A stretch of 64,000 nucleotides of DNA. It comes from a virus. The notes under the pieces are model-generated. The model saw nothing but the letters and a program-made list of their open reading frames with translations, was not told the DNA's origin and searched no databases. Every line of letters starts with the position of its first letter. Position 1 is the first letter of the stretch. The DNA lies in the IMG/VR virus record IMGVR_UViG_3300042554_001774, positions 27,021 to 91,020 of that record. One strand, 5' to 3'. Of the stretch, positions 52,581-60,226 are shown piece by piece. The position numbers were made by a program, and so were the translations under genes.

Positions 52581-53387
52581 TTAGGCGACTTCAGCGGTTT
52601 GCTTGGCCATTGCCTCATCGTACTGCTGTTGAGCGCTTTCCATAGCCTCAGGCTTGAGAACGGTCTCAATCCAGCTAGACTTCTCGTGCAGGGCTTGTGC
52701 TACAACGATGTCCAGAACCCGCCCAAACCCTAACCCTTCTGCCAGCCAGTCGGCAATCAAGCTATACTTCTCATCATCGCTCAGGGTCTTTCCTGGTTCT
52801 ACGCTGGTCGCTTGGACGTTGACCGTCTTTTCTGAGACGGTTTCGGCCTTTGGCGCACCCTTGGCGCTCTTGGTTTTCTTGGGCTTAGCTTCCCCGTAGC
52901 CATTGCCGATCCATAGGGTGTTCATGAAGGCATTTAACTTGCTTGCGGCTTCACTCAATTCCCATTGGATGTTCCAGGCTTGGTCGCGCTTGTCTACTTC
53001 CTTGCGCATTGTAGCCAAGAGCTTAGATACCAAGTCATAGACTGAACCCTCTTTGTTTTTCTGGTATAGTCCAACGTTGGCATTGGACAATTCCACAAAA
53101 GCGTCTGGCCCTTCGATGCCCTTGGCTGCCTTCAGTTTGGGCAATTCGTTGGCGCACTTCGTGAATGCCGTAGCAAAATCCGGACAACTCAGGAAGTATT
53201 CCCCACAGATCCTTGCAAAGATAACGTCCTTGGATTCCCCCAAATGGTTACCTTGCTTGAAGCTTTCCAAGATGAAGGGTTCCAATTGCCTTAGCAATTC
53301 AATCTTCTTGCCCTTCCTGATTGCCCCTGCGACTTGATCGGCGGCGGCGATTCGGAATTCGTCACGGATTGCATTTTCCATAGTCAT
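52581..53387 (-). CDS. Hypothetical protein
   Basis: 268 residues from ATG 53387 (GGAG eight bases upstream). Helical first part (IRDEFRIAAADQVAGAIRKG), a Lys/Pro/Thr-rich linker (about 180-205), then LIADWLAEGLGFGRVLDIVV. Contains a hairpin copy in frame. Unrecognised; abundant helix may bind nucleic acid. Confidence 0.55.
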   Translation of the reverse strand: MTMENAIRDEFRIAAADQVAGAIRKGKKIELLRQLEPFILESFKQGNHLGESKDVIFARICGEYFLSCPDFATAFTKCANELPKLKAAKGIEGPDAFVELSNANVGLYQKNKEGSVYDLVSKLLATMRKEVDKRDQAWNIQWELSEAASKLNAFMNTLWIGNGYGEAKPKKTKSAKGAPKAETVSEKTVNVQATSVEPGKTLSDDEKYSLIADWLAEGLGFGRVLDIVVAQALHEKSSWIETVLKPEAMESAQQQYDEAMAKQTAEVA

Positions 53388-53485
53388 AGCACATTCTCCC
53401 AAAAACAATTGTTTGACATAGTCTTACACTAGGCAACATGCCTAATGCTCTATGCTCTTGAGTAACCCAGTTACCTAGGCTACTT

Positions 53486-53515
53486 AAAAGCATCCGTCTT
53501 AAAAAAGACGGATGC
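53486..53515 (-). terminator. Rho-independent terminator of the structured RNA
   Basis: GCATCCGTCTT / AAGACGGATGC, 11-bp stem with TTTT loop, followed by TTTT. Its core is a copy of the CCGTCTC hairpin family. Confidence 0.8.
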
Positions 53516-54270
53516 CAAACAATGTAGAATATAACCCAATAGCATGAATGGCAGCTCTACATGAAACCGCCATCGCAGACCATCACGCCGCTATTGTGAC
53601 TCGGCGCGATCCGGGGAGCTGCTATGCCTCTCCCGTTTTACTTCAAGCATTCCGTCAACTGTTATTCACCCCCCTGAATTGTGGCCTTTACCCTTGAATC
53701 CCTAGCTTCTCGCAATTGTAGGGAACGCAGCACACTACTACTTTTGACCCGTTCAGGGTTACAAGTAACCCGTCATCCCGTCATGCCTCAGTATGCCACT
53801 TTGGCGACCATTCCAGGAAAGCGCAATCTCTGTACTGACCCGAAGTGATTGATAGGGTACAACATATCCCCTATGTCCGAATTAGTCTCCCAATTCGCTT
53901 TTGTGCTAGAGCGCCTGTAAACTTGCGATAACACTTCCAACAATTCGATTCGTTATGCCATATCGTTTCTTTATGTCGCCACCAGCGACCCGTAGTAAGC
54001 TTGCCCCATAGAAACACCTATGGGGTTACCGCATCGCTAGGCAAAGCTTGCTTTATGTCCTGCGGTTATTCGGACAGACAGGTTTATCCCCCTATCGGGC
54101 GACAAGTTGCTAGCAAGACTAGCTTTGTGTCCCCTTGTCATTGGGACAACCTAGCATCAATCGGAACTATTCGTTCTCTTGATGCTAGGTGTCAGCAGTG
54201 CAAACTACTGACACAATAGCATCACGTGGAACAAGTGAAACAAGGGTTTCGGTTGTCATCTCAAAAAAGA
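53486..54270 (-). ncRNA. Candidate large structured phage RNA (about 0.8 kb)
   Basis: No convincing gene, yet hairpin follows hairpin on the minus strand: 54189-54214 (GTGTCAG/CTGACAC), directly adjacent 54151-54188 (CTAGCATCAA/TTGATGCTAG, 10 bp), 54128-54148, 54056-54076, 53975-53989, 54004-54025 (CCCCATAG/CTATGGGG), GGGTTAC/GTAACCC near 53757-53771, and more. Three of them end in GACA(T/C)AAAG. The left end is an intrinsic terminator (53490). A weak TATACA -10 lies near 54282. Recalls the phage-borne GOLLD and ROOL RNAs in size and setting; no homology is claimed. Confidence 0.6.
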
Positions 54271-54568
54271 CGGCCTATGGCGTGTATAAGAATTAAGGCG
54301 AAAAATGCTTTTCAATGTGCTAATGGGGCGAATTTTCACATTAACTTTCAGTTTTGAGCGTCGTAAGTGCTTATTTGACAAGGGGTTACGAAAATCAGCC
54401 AGGTGATAAAGGGGTGGGACGGACCATTTGTCTTGTAGATATATATTGGTACAGCCCCAAAAATTTTTCACGATTTTCAAACTCCAATTCCCCTCTTTTA
54501 GTGGAGCATGCGAATCAAACGAATCAGGATTGGGCTAGAATCGACGCTGATCGAGCCTTGACTCTTTA

Positions 54569-54819
54569 CACCTAATCACCCTCAAGTCGCTTCCTGACGC
54601 GAGTTAGGGGCCTTCTTGAGCGTTTGATGCGACCTGAGGGTCTTGAAGGTGCGAAGTAGGTGGAAGCACCAATTGCCCCTTTCAACGCTTTACGGGGCAA
54701 TCTGATGCGTTTTAGGGCATCTATAGCCCCACGAGCGTCTTGTGGGGTGTTAGGTACGGTGAGGAAGACGGTGATTCGGTGGTGAAGGTGCGGAATGGGT
54801 GGAAGTACCAATTGCCCCT
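54569..54819. other. Second hairpin cluster with a duplicated 36-bp hairpin unit
   Basis: Outer pair ACCTAA/TTAGGT; stem 54578-54590 with 54629-54641 (ACCCTCAAGTCGC / GCGACCTGAGGGT); then hairpin GGTGC/GCACC, ATTGCCCC/GGGGCAAT, GATGC/GCATC and CCCCAC/GTGGGG in a row. The unit GAAGGTGCG..CCCCT occurs at 54645-54680 and again at 54784-54819 with four differences, one of which keeps pairing (GC to GU). Confidence 0.6.
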
Positions 54820-55455
54820 AGCGCATTTGATACTGATCCCTGGTGTCCTTCTTGCGTTCCCTAGGGTTCCTTCCTGCCTTTCTTCACGGGATGCCTCTTC
54901 CCTTCTGCTCCTATTGCTTCGCTTACCCCTTGAGAGGCTATTGCTTGGCTATTGCCTCTTTATGGGGCTTGTTGAAGCAACTTGGAGCTATTAGTTATAT
55001 GTTGCACCTTATTTCAAATGTGTACCATTATTTTGAAAGTCAATGAGGGAATCATATACTGTTGCGCGTTTATGTCTCTATGTAGTTTCTAAGCAGGCCG
55101 CCCAGGGAGGAGGCAACCAAGAAGGGGCCTGGTTCACGCTGCTTTATGTCTCAAATGACCTATTTTAGATCTCAACTGACCACAAAAGAGACGGAAAGCA
55201 GCCATTCAAACCCTTAATGGCTCGCTGGACGCCCTTATGTACCCCTAGAACGGCTTGAGACCCGATTAGTGCATGGAATCTTGCCATTAAGGTATCTGAA
55301 ATAGACCCTAAATACACCAACAACTGGGTTGCCGAGTAGATTTTATGGCGTTTTTCGCCAGAAAGAGCATCGAGGGACTTGCCATATACCGGAAGGTCGC
55401 TAAGATTGGTGTGAATTGGGGTTTCAGGAGTCTATTTAGCTTGGAGGCAGCACAG
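54820..55455. other. Intergenic stretch before the rightward operon
   Basis: Pyrimidine-rich 54840-54960 ends in a hairpin AGAGGC/GCCTCT (54932-54960) with a short T-run on the plus strand. No gene with a credible start is seen. The promoter of the rightward operon is at its right end. Confidence 0.4.
55379..55406 (+). promoter_or_regulatory. Rightward promoter with ACTTGCCATATACC motif
   Basis: TTGCCA (55379-55384), 16 bases, TAAGAT (55401-55406). Only plus-strand copy of the motif that acts as a promoter; it supports the ATG at 55456 over one at 55345. Confidence 0.6.
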
Positions 55456-56097
55456 ATGGGGCGTGTTTGGAAGCGAGCGGGTATTGATCTGGACGCTCTT
55501 ATTGATGCTGAGCGCGCTGCTCAGCTTAGCGGTTATGACCTGGATGAGGATGCGTTCTATGCCAGGCTCTGCGAGGCCACTAAATGCGGTGCAGTCAGCG
55601 CCCCAGAAGGGGAGAGATACGACTGGTACACCGATGACGAGGAGTCCGAGGGGCCGGAAGCCGCCCCTGAGCCCGAAGATGCCGATAGTGAGTCATGGTG
55701 CTGGCATGGGCATCCCGACAGGGGGGAGCGGATTCGTCGAGTCCAGGCGTATACAAAGATACACGCCAAGCACCGGGACATCTGGGACATTGACGCTGAA
55801 GACCTAGAGATCCTAACTGCAGCCAAGGAGGAGGTCCTCATGCGCTGCAAGACATCCTATGGGGTCATGTACGTCGTGGAGGACTTTGGGGTCAGCGAAG
55901 TGAGTGTCCGGTGGGTCGTTAAGTGCCACAGGAAGAATCTGAGGGCTGGTGATCCAGATGCTCTAGCGCTTGAGAAGGCGATTCAGGACAGAATGAAGGC
56001 GGCTGGCGGTCCCAAAGGCATGAGGAATGCAATGAAACGCAGACGTCGTTTTGATTTGAGTGTAACTAAGGGTATAAGGCAAGTTGCTTCAGCGTAG
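55456..56097 (+). CDS. Hypothetical DNA-binding-like protein, first gene of rightward operon
   Basis: 213 residues from ATG 55456 (GGAGG nine bases upstream, downstream of the promoter). Acidic linker (about 75-100) and a helix-turn-helix-like KTSYGVMYVVEDFGVSEVSV with a basic C-terminus. Unrecognised. Confidence 0.55.
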   Translation: MGRVWKRAGIDLDALIDAERAAQLSGYDLDEDAFYARLCEATKCGAVSAPEGERYDWYTDDEESEGPEAAPEPEDADSESWCWHGHPDRGERIRRVQAYTKIHAKHRDIWDIDAEDLEILTAAKEEVLMRCKTSYGVMYVVEDFGVSEVSVRWVVKCHRKNLRAGDPDALALEKAIQDRMKAAGGPKGMRNAMKRRRRFDLSVTKGIRQVASA

Positions 56098-56110
56098 CAG
56101 GGAGGCTGAG

Positions 56111-56203
56111 ATGGCTCAAGCGATAGTGATTTGTGCTTTTGTGTTGGCTTTTGTGGTTCAGGGGTTATTTGTACTAAGAGAGGGCAGTGATCATGAAGAT
56201 TGA
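56111..56203 (+). CDS. 30-residue membrane microprotein
   Basis: ATG 56111 five bases after GGGAGG. A single hydrophobic helix (AIVICAFVLAFVVQGLFVL) then a polar end. Overlaps the next start by 11 bases. Too short to assign. Confidence 0.6.
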   Translation: MAQAIVICAFVLAFVVQGLFVLREGSDHED

Positions 56204-56486
56204 AGATATTAACGCAACGCTCCGCAAGGACGTAGATGTGCTTTTTATGGATGCCATGGCGGCTCGCAGAGCCTTGGGTGAGGCTATGCGGCGTGTTGAT
56301 GGCGTCCTGGAGGCGATTGAGAAGATCGAGAAGCTCGAGGACGCAATGCTTATTCACAGCCGGAAGACCGGATCAGCATTGAACCTTACGCTGCCTAATG
56401 CGCCGGAAGGTGCCTATACCAGCACTTGTGGCGATGTGCAGCTTTGGTTCGACTGGGCCAATAAGGATGATGGAGTTTGGCCGTAA
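56193..56486 (+). CDS. Hypothetical protein
   Basis: 97 residues from ATG 56193. Helical (AMRRVDGVLEAIEKIEKLED) then beta, acidic end. Unrecognised. Confidence 0.5.
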   Translation: MKIEDINATLRKDVDVLFMDAMAARRALGEAMRRVDGVLEAIEKIEKLEDAMLIHSRKTGSALNLTLPNAPEGAYTSTCGDVQLWFDWANKDDGVWP

Positions 56487-56526
56487 ATACTACGGCTTAG
56501 TGCGATTTCTTAACAAGGAGTTTTAT

Positions 56527-56934
56527 ATGGTACATGGATTAGAAGTCATCAAGGCAATGAATCACGAGGCTAGCGCGCCTGACAAGTTGCAGGCTGAGAT
56601 CGTAGCTGCGGAGGCGCGCAGGTTATACGAGGACTTGCCTACCTTCCGGTGGGGCTCGGCAACTACATTTGTGAACGCTGGCGGGAGGCTTATTCGCATT
56701 ACCATGTCAATTGTCGATGATGCAGATGGCATTATCCGCGACATGGGCGGGCGAAGAGTGACTGTCGGCAGTAAAGTGCGAGTCCACCAAGAAGACGGAA
56801 TCCGCACTGCCGTTGTTCACAAGCTCCAATTGAACCAACCGACCAAAAACGCACCGGGCTACTGGGTTGATATCGATTCCGGCGAGGGGCTAGAGGGAAT
56901 GCCATCATATCTCCTGGAGGTGATTGATGACTGA
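56527..56934 (+). CDS. Hypothetical protein
   Basis: 135 residues from ATG 56527 (AAGGAG six bases upstream). Ends in a beta-rich part (GRRVTVGSKVRVHQEDGIRT) like OB or SH3 folds. Unrecognised. Confidence 0.5.
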   Translation: MVHGLEVIKAMNHEASAPDKLQAEIVAAEARRLYEDLPTFRWGSATTFVNAGGRLIRITMSIVDDADGIIRDMGGRRVTVGSKVRVHQEDGIRTAVVHKLQLNQPTKNAPGYWVDIDSGEGLEGMPSYLLEVIDD

Positions 56935-57166
56935 CATAGTAAAAGCCCTCAGAGATCCAGAAGGATGTACCGCAGGCGACATAAGCGAAGCGGCAGATAT
57001 GCTGGCATTCTTCTTTCTTATGATGCAAATACACTCCCCGAAGGGGAACAATCAATACAGTTTCGTGTTCCATAACGGCTGGCCAACGACGCTTTGTGTT
57101 GGCAGCGGCCCGCAAGAAGCTGTTCGGGCTGCGATTCGAGATATCAGAACGAATATTGGTGAGTAA
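56927..57166 (+). CDS. Hypothetical protein
   Basis: 79 residues (GGAGG six bases before ATG 56927). ADMLAFFFLMMQIHSP is hydrophobic but short. Unrecognised. Confidence 0.5.
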   Translation: MTDIVKALRDPEGCTAGDISEAADMLAFFFLMMQIHSPKGNNQYSFVFHNGWPTTLCVGSGPQEAVRAAIRDIRTNIGE

Positions 57167-57168
57167 CA

Positions 57169-57507
57169 ATGAATCGTTATGTAATAAAAACTGAACGCAC
57201 TGGCGAGTCAGGTGAATGTCATTATGTATGGGCGAAATCCAAAGACCGCGCTGTCGAACTCTTTAAGGAATTACACCCAGACGCAGTGGCGAAAGGAGCA
57301 TCCTTGACAGTGACCAGTGACAGACTAGATCCACCGGCTGGCCTTCACGACGAAGACACTCCAGATGGCGCGCTCAGCGAGCGTGAGAAGATGCTTGGGC
57401 TACTACGGCAAACCCTCGACATGATGGAGCGATGCAAGTTGTACGGCCCACTAAGGCGAGATATCAAGTCAGTCCTAGGTCTCCCGCAGAGTACATCCAA
57501 GCCATGA
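57169..57507 (+). CDS. Hypothetical protein
   Basis: 112 residues; beta start (YVIKTERTGESGECHYVWAK) and helical end (EKMLGLLRQTLDMMERCKLY). Unrecognised. Confidence 0.5.
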   Translation: MNRYVIKTERTGESGECHYVWAKSKDRAVELFKELHPDAVAKGASLTVTSDRLDPPAGLHDEDTPDGALSEREKMLGLLRQTLDMMERCKLYGPLRRDIKSVLGLPQSTSKP

Positions 57508-57722
57508 CTCTTCTTGACACTAAACAAGTCCACCAGATCACAGGTTGGTCCCTAGACAAGATCCGCTCACTCATACGATCCGGTAGACTCCCCGCTGTCA
57601 ATACGAGTTCAGGGAGGCGTCCTACGTTCTCCATACGACGCGATGACCTTGATCGGCTCATAACACCAACCGAGCCTAAGTCGCACAGAAGAACGCGACA
57701 GAGGGCTCCTAAGGTGTTTTAA
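57504..57722 (+). CDS. xis: Excisionase-like helix-turn-helix protein
   Basis: 72 residues from ATG 57504. LLDTKQVHQITGWSLDKIRS then IRSGRLPAVNTSSGRRPTF is the HTH_17/Xis pattern; basic C-terminus. Converges on the integrase, the usual partner, with which it shares the hairp­in at their stops. Confidence 0.7.
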   Translation: MTLLDTKQVHQITGWSLDKIRSLIRSGRLPAVNTSSGRRPTFSIRRDDLDRLITPTEPKSHRRTRQRAPKVF

Positions 57723-57728
57723 GGAGCC
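57704..57728. terminator. Hairpin shared by converging xis and int stop codons
   Basis: GGCTCCT / AGGAGCC with an 11-base loop contains both stop codons. Could end transcription from both sides. Confidence 0.6.
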
Positions 57729-58827
57729 ATGATCGAATGTGCAGACAGACCTTCTTGATTCTCTCATCGCTAACCTGTCTGTACCTTGAGGACATATCCG
57801 ATGCACTTGGGGTATGCCCCATACAGAACGAGACAGCGGGGAAGTCCATTGTCTCGTCTCCTACGGTCTGAAATGTCCTGCGTAGGTCATAGAACGAGCC
57901 TTTCTTGAGCTTAGCGGCGATACGAGCCTTTCGAAACATTTGCGTCCCTGCGTCTTGTGAGTCATGTTGCCACGGAGTGCCATGCGAAGTTAGCAATGCG
58001 GCACTTAAGTGGCTTGACTCTTTTCGACGCGAAATGGACGCCTTGATGGCCTTGATTGTTTCCGGCCAGAGATAGATTCTCCTTGGGGTGCCGGTTTTAT
58101 TTCTAGGGCAGTTGAGCCACGGGAGATCCTCTAGCTGATCTAGTGTTATCCTTGAGATGTCACCTACTCCCATTCCTCCGTTGATACCTAAGTACACTAC
58201 TGGTAAGAAGTACACATTGCATTTGGATAGGATGGATCTGATGTGGCTTGCGGGGAGCGGCCCAGAGGAGGATTGATGCCTTTCGAGGCGAGTGATCCTT
58301 GAGCTGAACTCAGACAATGCGCAGCCTGGTTCCGCTGGCGGGAGGTACTTTGAGTTCCTAAGCCAGTTTAGAAACGCCTTGATTCGGCGGATGTCACCAT
58401 TGACTGTAACATGCGATCTCTTCTGCACCGCGCCGCGACCACCAGTTCCCTTCTTTCGAGAGACCGGCTCCAAGAGCTTCACCTTGATTCTCTGATAAGC
58501 ATCCTGATTCCAACTCGCTGGGTCGCTGGTCCTCCCCATAACACCACATAGCCGCACAAGAGTCTTCTTGACCTCTTGAAGCGACCTGTCGCTAAACTCA
58601 CCTATTGCGACCTGTTGCTTCTTATGGTCATAGTACAGATCGGCAAGTTCATGCAGAGGAAGGTCCGGTGAGTCATCTATCTTCCCGAGGCCAGCGCGAA
58701 GATTCTCTTTGGACTTCGAATAGGACAAGAGAGCCTTCTCGAGGTCTGTACCGAAGTAGTAAAACTTGCCATTGATCTTTTTGCACCACTGGCCGCTGGT
58801 GTGCCTGCAAAGCGGTAAGTCTCCCAT
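57709..58827 (-). CDS. int: Tyrosine integrase
   Basis: 372 residues. Core-binding domain (about 60-180), catalytic core with PVVYLGINGGMGVGDISRITL (first Arg position here occupied by Gly/Asp, unusual), a later FYDLRRTFQTVGDETMDF (H/R-x-x-R), and the C-terminal FCMGHTPSASDMSSRYRQ with the tyrosine. Integrates the phage at the tRNA-type site beside it. ATG 58827. Confidence 0.85.
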   Translation of the reverse strand: MGDLPLCRHTSGQWCKKINGKFYYFGTDLEKALLSYSKSKENLRAGLGKIDDSPDLPLHELADLYYDHKKQQVAIGEFSDRSLQEVKKTLVRLCGVMGRTSDPASWNQDAYQRIKVKLLEPVSRKKGTGGRGAVQKRSHVTVNGDIRRIKAFLNWLRNSKYLPPAEPGCALSEFSSRITRLERHQSSSGPLPASHIRSILSKCNVYFLPVVYLGINGGMGVGDISRITLDQLEDLPWLNCPRNKTGTPRRIYLWPETIKAIKASISRRKESSHLSAALLTSHGTPWQHDSQDAGTQMFRKARIAAKLKKGSFYDLRRTFQTVGDETMDFPAVSFCMGHTPSASDMSSRYRQVSDERIKKVCLHIRSWLLKTP

Positions 58828-58873
58828 AGTTGCCTCCGCACGGCATTGTAGCGGCAGGAGGTGCTAGGATCAA

Positions 58874-58891
58874 TGGTTGTAGCTACAACCA
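58874..58891. other. Integrase arm-type site, left of attP core
   Basis: TGGTTGTAGCTACAACCA, an 18-base palindrome made of two inverted copies of the half-site CTACAACCA also found right of the core. Confidence 0.65.
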
Positions 58892-59000
58892 CGTTTCCCG
58901 AGATTTGCTTGTTTTCCAGGGTTTTTGACATCGCTTCTGGTATATGGCAGAGTGCGTTTGACCCAATAAAAACAAGGGTAAAGTCAATCTGACCAAGTAT

Positions 59001-59044
<44 letters not shown>

Positions 59045-59057
59045 GATTTTTGAAGGG

Positions 59058-59079
59058 ACTACAACCAAAACTACAACCA
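59058..59079 (+). repeat. Direct pair of integrase arm sites, right of attP core
   Basis: ACTACAACCA at 59058 and 59070, spaced 12 bases. With the palindrome at 58874 they put arm sites on both sides of the core, which marks attP rather than attL or attR. Confidence 0.7.
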
Positions 59080-59080
59080 A

Positions 59081-59455
59081 TCACCTTGGCTTGGCGTACA
59101 CGGCGCACCAGTAAAGCTTTCCGTTTTGGGAGTCGCGACACCCGAATCCGCATTCTGAGTAAGACTTATTGAGCATGTTTCTGCGATGCCCCAAAGAGCG
59201 ATACCACGCCTTTATGACATCCTCTTCGCTGCGGTATCCTGCAGCCACGTTTTCGGCTACCGCAAGGAATGAATACCCCTGGTCCTTAACGCGATCCGAT
59301 GGAGAGGAGAATTCCTTTCCCCTGTGAGACATTCGGCTCTTCTTGGCCATCCAGTCAGCGTGACCTTGGGCTGCCTTAGATAAGAGGTCGTCAAGCTCTA
59401 GCGGGCTTCCGCCGCGCAGATCGTTTGTTAGGTCAAGCAAAAGCTTCGGGTTCAA
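59081..59455 (-). CDS. CAP/SCP-domain protein
   Basis: 124 residues from TTG 59455 (AAGGA eight bases upstream). HADWMAKKSRMSHRG, VAENVAAGYRSEEDVIKAWY and GHRRNMLNKSYSECGFGC are the HNxxR, active-site His/Glu and GHYTQ-like marks of the CAP family. No signal peptide. Probably lysogenic cargo or a cell-wall-linked factor. Confidence 0.8.
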   Translation of the reverse strand: MNPKLLLDLTNDLRGGSPLELDDLLSKAAQGHADWMAKKSRMSHRGKEFSSPSDRVKDQGYSFLAVAENVAAGYRSEEDVIKAWYRSLGHRRNMLNKSYSECGFGCRDSQNGKLYWCAVYAKPR

Positions 59456-60119
59456 ATTTCAAGTCCTTTATCCATTGAGATATTTTGGGGTTAAGATTCC
59501 GGTCCCACCCATGACGGAGCCTTGGTCTCATGCTACGGTCGACCCTAATATGCCTTCCGGTGCCTTCCAGGAAGTCCACATGGCGACCAATCACCCACGC
59601 ATCCTCCATTCTCTCGACTGCGCTCCTGTAGATAGCCTTGGACTTCCGGCCTCTCTTGTTCCAGATGATCAAAGCTGGGAAGCTTCCCATGGCTTTGTTG
59701 TAAGCACCCAGCGGAGACTCATACAGCACGGCGCTTCTAATGTTAGGCAAGATACAGGACAGGTCCGCTATAACACCCCCGCCACGACTGTAACCAACGA
59801 GGTTCACTTCCGGAAACTCTCTGCAGAAGCTGGCGGCATGGTACTTATCGACGAAGTAATCGACATGCAGTCCCTCGCCGATATCTTCACGAAGCATCTC
59901 TGGTGTCGCGCCGTCTCCGTGAAATGCAATTGTTGCTACTTCATTACCAACCTGGCGATTAGAAGGCTGGAATTCATCCCATTTTTCGACAATCATGTAC
60001 TCGTCACCTGACCATGTTTCCCCCACCCAGCCCGTCGTAAAGCCAAGGCCACACTTTGGGCACTTACTGATGCTCAGTGACAGCTCGAAATCAAATCCAC
60101 AGCGAGGGCAGTCGACCAT
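59433..60119 (-). CDS. Zinc-ribbon alpha/beta hydrolase
   Basis: 228 residues. N-terminal ribbon CPRCGF ... CPKCG (residues 4-24), then an alpha/beta-hydrolase core with nucleophile NLVGYSRGGGV (about 118), an acid after VLYES and a histidine HGW near the end. A fusion of these two parts is uncommon. Overlaps the CAP gene by 23 bases. Confidence 0.7.
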   Translation of the reverse strand: MVDCPRCGFDFELSLSISKCPKCGLGFTTGWVGETWSGDEYMIVEKWDEFQPSNRQVGNEVATIAFHGDGATPEMLREDIGEGLHVDYFVDKYHAASFCREFPEVNLVGYSRGGGVIADLSCILPNIRSAVLYESPLGAYNKAMGSFPALIIWNKRGRKSKAIYRSAVERMEDAWVIGRHVDFLEGTGRHIRVDRSMRPRLRHGWDRNLNPKISQWIKDLKFEPEAFA

Positions 60120-60188
60120 ATTTCAGTCCTGAAGTGACGGAATAGAGTGAAGTGACTAAGAGCCGCAGTGGGGTGCAATTGTTGTCAT

Positions 60189-60226
60189 ATTAAATCTGCG
60201 CTGGCGCAGGTTATGCAGTAGTTATA
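60189..60226 (-). repeat. Dyad repeat element, copy 2
   Basis: Near copy of 22697-22734: TAAATCTGCGC, GGCGCAG and two ATAAC units, with the methyltransferase stop codon at its edge. Confidence 0.6.

Larger units (their letters stand above)
40870..54275 (-). repeat. Family of 16 intercistronic hairpins (CCGTCTC...GAGACGG)
   Basis: Short near-palindromes, many written CGTCTCTTTAGAGACGG or CCGTCTCAAAAAAGACGG, at 40877, 42465, 45598, 46069, 47020, 48639, 48832, 50289, 50864, 51224, 51584 (degenerate), 51931, 52082, 52390, 53490 and 54256. Most lie directly after a stop codon and directly before a Shine-Dalgarno, without a U-run, so they are not ordinary terminators, except the one at 53490. Confidence 0.8.

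Noticed and set aside
54740-55046. Rightward hydrophobic reading frames in the pyrimidine-rich stretch
   Set aside because: Hydrophobicity follows from base composition (CTT/TTC/CTC); no start signal.
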